Shown here one piece after another: positions 60,828-64,000 of a stretch of 64,000 bases of DNA. How positions within the stretch are numbered: the first letter of the stretch is position 1; each line of letters starts with the position of its first letter. The stretch is from Neoarius graeffei. Lineage: Eukaryota; Chordata; Actinopteri; Siluriformes; Ariidae. A program made the position numbers and the translations under genes. A model generated the notes under the pieces. It was not told the DNA's origin and searched no databases. It was given only the letters and a program-made list of their open reading frames with translations. The stretch covers positions 20,156,610 to 20,220,609 of the forward strand of contig NC_083590.1 of NCBI RefSeq assembly GCF_027579695.1, read 5' to 3'.

Positions 60828-61781
60828 TATTTTTGAGGGTTAAAAATCGACCGCAAAGTTGGCATTTGAGCTGCCCCACTGAGCCAGCCAGCCCTGAGTG
60901 CATGACGTCACAACAGGAACCGGTTTTAAGGCCGAGGCCTTTGACAGCTACAGACCAAAGTCATATAAATAAAAATTTATGGTGAAAGTAAGAAATACTG
61001 TTACCGACTTGCTCAACTAAGACTGATTTGACATGTCATGGCGATAAATTAGCTCAAAATGGAGGATTGGAGTTGGAATCAACTTTGTGTTTTAGTGTAG
61101 CGGAAATGGCGATGAGACTGACAGCCTTCCAGCGGTGACGTCACGGACGTCAACTTCATTCACTCAGACCGCTACCTATATGAATCACTTTAATTGTAAA
61201 AATTACTATATTAGATTGTTAACATTTAAAACTATTTCTGTGTCATTCTTGAGGTATCAAGGCATTTATAAACGAAAGTGAGGCCACGGTTCTGCGTATA
61301 TGCTTCAAGTATGGCGCTTTGGTCCATACACTTTACACGTGGGGAGCTCTGCTATTATTGGTGTGAGATGGAGAGAGGGGGCGGGTCTTCCAGAAAGTGT
61401 CAGTCAGTATGGGAGAGTTCAAAACATCTGTGCAAATATCAATTGGCTCTTCTTCATATTTTGAGTATGTTTGAGTATACTTGGTGTCGAAATGCATAAA
61501 GGTTGGCAGGTCTGATACAGACTTTTAAATAGTTAATTTTTGGCATTTTTTCATCTCACCACTCATCCACACTCCCTACAATTCCTGAATATTTCTGGAC
61601 TATATGGTGCTTGAAATTTAAGATAAAGTGCAATTCATTAAAATATCTATAAGGAAAGCAAACTGTGTGTTGAATACATGTCTCATGTGTTGAACTTACA
61701 ACGTTCTTATATTCATCAAATAAGCAATGTTGATGAACAAAGCCTACAGCTGTCTTACTGTTACAGAAAAACACAAAGTAC

Positions 61782-62036
61782 CTGTGAGATTGAACTGCTT
61801 GATGGCTGTTTGGAATCCCACAACTACATTTTCCGTGTTGTCCTGTGATCTAAAACTTATCTTTTTCCAGAGTTCTTGACCAGCTGTGGTGTTGAGCCAA
61901 TCGGGACATGGTGCTCTTGAATGCATGCTGCTGTCATAGTAAAAGACAGTGGCATCATTCGCATCGAGTCTCTCTATGTAACTGGGAAGGCCGAGGCCTT
62001 CAGAGCCGAGGTAATAGCCAGTGAGGGAATTAACCT
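61782..62036 (-). CDS. MHC class I-like heavy chain, alpha-1 exon
   Basis: A 255-base exon on the minus strand (acceptor TATATTGCAG, donor CACAG|GTACTT), phase 1 at both ends. It encodes a divergent alpha-1 domain: VNSLTGYYLGSE matches the first beta strand (SLxYxxT in classical chains), ATVFYYDSS matches the strand containing the family's YDS motif, and PCPDWLNTT leads into the helix. There are two N-glycosylation sequons, NTT and NLT; the second is close to the conserved glycosylation site at the alpha-1/alpha-2 junction. It has no tyrosine run like that of classical alpha-1 domains and carries an extra cysteine (APCPDW). With alpha-2 it should form the groove of a class I-like molecule, but probably a non-classical one. 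No disabling mutation is seen. Confidence 0.85.
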
Positions 62037-62040
62037 CTGC

Positions 62041-63739
62041 AATATAATAAAAACAGGGAGTTAGGGATCATCTGAGTTTGCAGATACTTTCAGCTCTGAT
62101 TCAAAAGGTCTTTGTCCAAAGGTTTCCACCCATTATATACTTTGACGTATAAACTTTAAGAAAATATCCATATATTGTAACAAAATGACATGGAAATTCT
62201 TTGATTAAGGTGATTTTTCTGGTTTTGCATTGGTGTCTGTCTACTGAGATCACTCTGACTGTTTTTGTGTTGGTTACACAATCTGTTTAACAGTGTCTAA
62301 AACCTTCCTAGCTAAAGTGTGCTTTTCTCATGATTTGATCAGGTTTTTGGAGAGTTACATGATGTAACAACACAAGCAATAATATCAATCAATCAAACGA
62401 TCAATAATACTCATCATAATCAGACAGTAAATGGCCACTTTGCTCCTGCGCCAACACGTCATCATCAGAACAGAGAAGAGCATCGACACACACTGTACAG
62501 ATGACTGTTTTGGGATGCGTTGTAAACACATAATAAGCTACAGCTCCGGCAGCTGCCACTTCCTGTGTCCATGTATATTCTTTAAATGTTATTCTCAGTG
62601 GATTTGTCATGAAATTTCGTCTTTAGTCTTGTAACTTAACCATTCAAGCACTAAAACATGCTGTGACATTTCCTTGACAGTCAAAAAGGCAAAAAGAAAT
62701 TAAGTTTATTCATTTCTCTGACAGAAGGTTGTGCATGTTTGTGACTGGTGATAGTATCAGATCTTTAAACTGGCATAAAGGCAACAGGAAAATCATTATA
62801 ACTTTAACAACAATTATTAATGTCATACTTGTAAAAGGATTAATTTAGTCATGGTTTTGGCGTCAACTGTTGCTGAACAAGTTGCTGAACAACTTGCCTG
62901 CTCAAATGGGAACACAAATTATGTAATACATTAAACAAATAGAACAAAGAGAAAACTGACACCCTGCAGTGCAGACTGAAAGAAAATCCTGTAATAAACA
63001 GTGATCCATGACATTAGGCATATCAGACGCTCGCTGTGAAAACTGTGCATGCAGACGCTCATCTAAGTTCCCAAATCTGTCATTACTTAACTCTTGAATA
63101 CTTTCTATCGTGAATACTATCATTAAAAAGCTTATAATCTCTGCTTTCGAGGAAATGCATCTGGTTAAGATCTGTTCAGTACTTTGGGAGTAACGGCAGG
63201 TTGAAGTTGGTACAACAGAGTTCACTCTCTGCTTGCGGGATGTCAGGAAACTGTTGGTGCTTTTTGAGTCACGGGAAAGCGTTCAGGCTCTCTCTCTCTC
63301 GTGATCGGTTTCCAACTGGATTACTTGTCAATATTAATCAGATAACTTTTATAGGGATGTTCTCTCACTATTTCTGATAAAGGATTCAGCAAAAATTTCC
63401 ATCTGCTAGTTTTGATGTTATGATTCATGGGACATTTTGAAGGGAGCTTTCATAGCTTTACCTACTTATTTTTTTCAAATCAAACTGACTCATGTAAATA
63501 AATAATTATTTTAGAACATAACTGTAGTTGTTTTGATGAAAAATATTGAGATCTTAGTGGTCGGAATGATCATATATATAAAATATATTTTTTTTAAACC
63601 AGAAGTCAGAAACGCAAGTGTCAATTTCAGTTCAGTTAACTGGAATTGTTTATTGGATGTGGATCACACAGTTTTTTGCTTTAAAAGCTGTGAATATTAA
63701 TAAAAATAATAATTTATATTCTTTGATATAAACACTGGT
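62041..63739. other. Upstream flank or first intron of the MHC class I-like gene
   Basis: Contains the weak leader-exon candidate (63225-63087) and an unassigned minus-strand frame at 62610-62401. On the minus strand about 63330-63240 there are GGAAACCGAT and TGACTCA motifs that could belong to a promoter; this is speculative. Confidence 0.35.
63087..63225 (-). CDS. Possible leader exon of the MHC class I-like gene (weak)
   Basis: The alpha-1 exon needs an upstream signal-peptide exon. This minus-strand segment opens with ATG at 63225, contains a short hydrophobic run (IISFLMIVFTI) and reaches a possible donor GTAATG at 63086 that would leave phase 1, matching the alpha-1 acceptor. Against it, the part before the hydrophobic run is about 30 residues, long for a signal peptide, and the donor is not strong. 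A later in-frame start nearer the hydrophobic run is possible. The true leader may lie elsewhere between 62.1 kb and the window end, or beyond it. Cleaved-leader function is inferred only. Confidence 0.2.
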
Positions 63740-64000
63740 AGGCGGCAGGGAGGTGTAGTGGTTAGCGCTGTCGCCTCACAGCAAGAAGGTCTGGGTTCGA
63801 GCCCCGTGGCCGGCGAGGGCCTTTCTGTGTGGAGTTTGCATGTTCTCCCCGTGTCCGCGTGGGTTTCCTCCGGGTGCTCCGGTTTCCCCCACAGTCCAAA
63901 GACATGCAGGTTAGGTTAACTGGTGACTCTAAATTGACCGTAGGTGTGAATGTGAGTGTGAATGGTTGTCTGTGTCTATGTGTCAGCCCTGTGATGACCT
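63740..64000 (+). mobile_element. V-SINE copy, cut by the window end
   Basis: Begins AGGCGGCAGGGAGGTGTAGT and runs through the central region to the last base of the window. Confidence 0.93.

Overview
The window looks like gene-poor nuclear DNA from a teleost fish, possibly a catfish or another ostariophysan. The evidence is at least a dozen near-identical DANA/V-SINE-type tRNA-derived SINEs, several Tc1-like transposon families, a Gmr1-type Ty3/gypsy retrotransposon, fish-type LINE ends and a multi-exon MHC class I gene. There is no sign of bacterial or viral genome organisation. The species call is inference.

Layout. 1-13.7 kb holds SINEs, foldback repeats, two small DNA transposons (4695-5223 and 6185-8076) and a hAT-like MITE (about 2205-3304). 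13.7-16.7 kb is one Tc1-like element split by a second, oppositely oriented Tc1-like element. 17-27 kb holds more SINEs, an old Tc1 with a SINE inside it (21.2-23.1 kb), two short hairpins beside a long tetranucleotide microsatellite (24.1-24.4 kb), and a decayed LINE reverse transcriptase on the minus strand (25.4-26.4 kb). 30.6-35.5 kb is a full-length LTR retrotransposon on the minus strand with matching LTRs and a 5-bp target duplication; it sits in a 5'-truncated LINE whose 3' tail resembles that of the local SINEs. 36-47 kb holds LINE tails, a Harbinger-like remnant with a MADF-like start, a hAT element with a BED finger and 8-bp duplications, a 1.6-kb Tc1 element with one obvious frameshift, and a 67-bp-arm hairpin.

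The only convincing host gene is on the minus strand at 51.8-62.0 kb: a divergent, probably non-classical MHC class I heavy chain. Alpha-1, alpha-2, alpha-3, transmembrane and cytoplasmic exons all have consensus splice sites and consistent phase-1 boundaries. Its two long introns are filled with transposons, including a Tc1 inside a Tc1 (53.25-56.47 kb) and a Tc1 inside an older repeat (59.17-60.83 kb). The signal-peptide exon is not firmly identified.

The strongest points for follow-up are the gag-PR-IN-RT-RH order of the LTR element, with a YLDE rather than YLDD polymerase motif; the 410-bp terminal inverted duplication that carries a second copy of a transposase C-terminus in one Tc1; the occupied and empty insertion sites within a single repeat family; and the MHC class I gene, which lacks several classical peptide-anchor positions. 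No previously undescribed defence or enzymatic system is evident.
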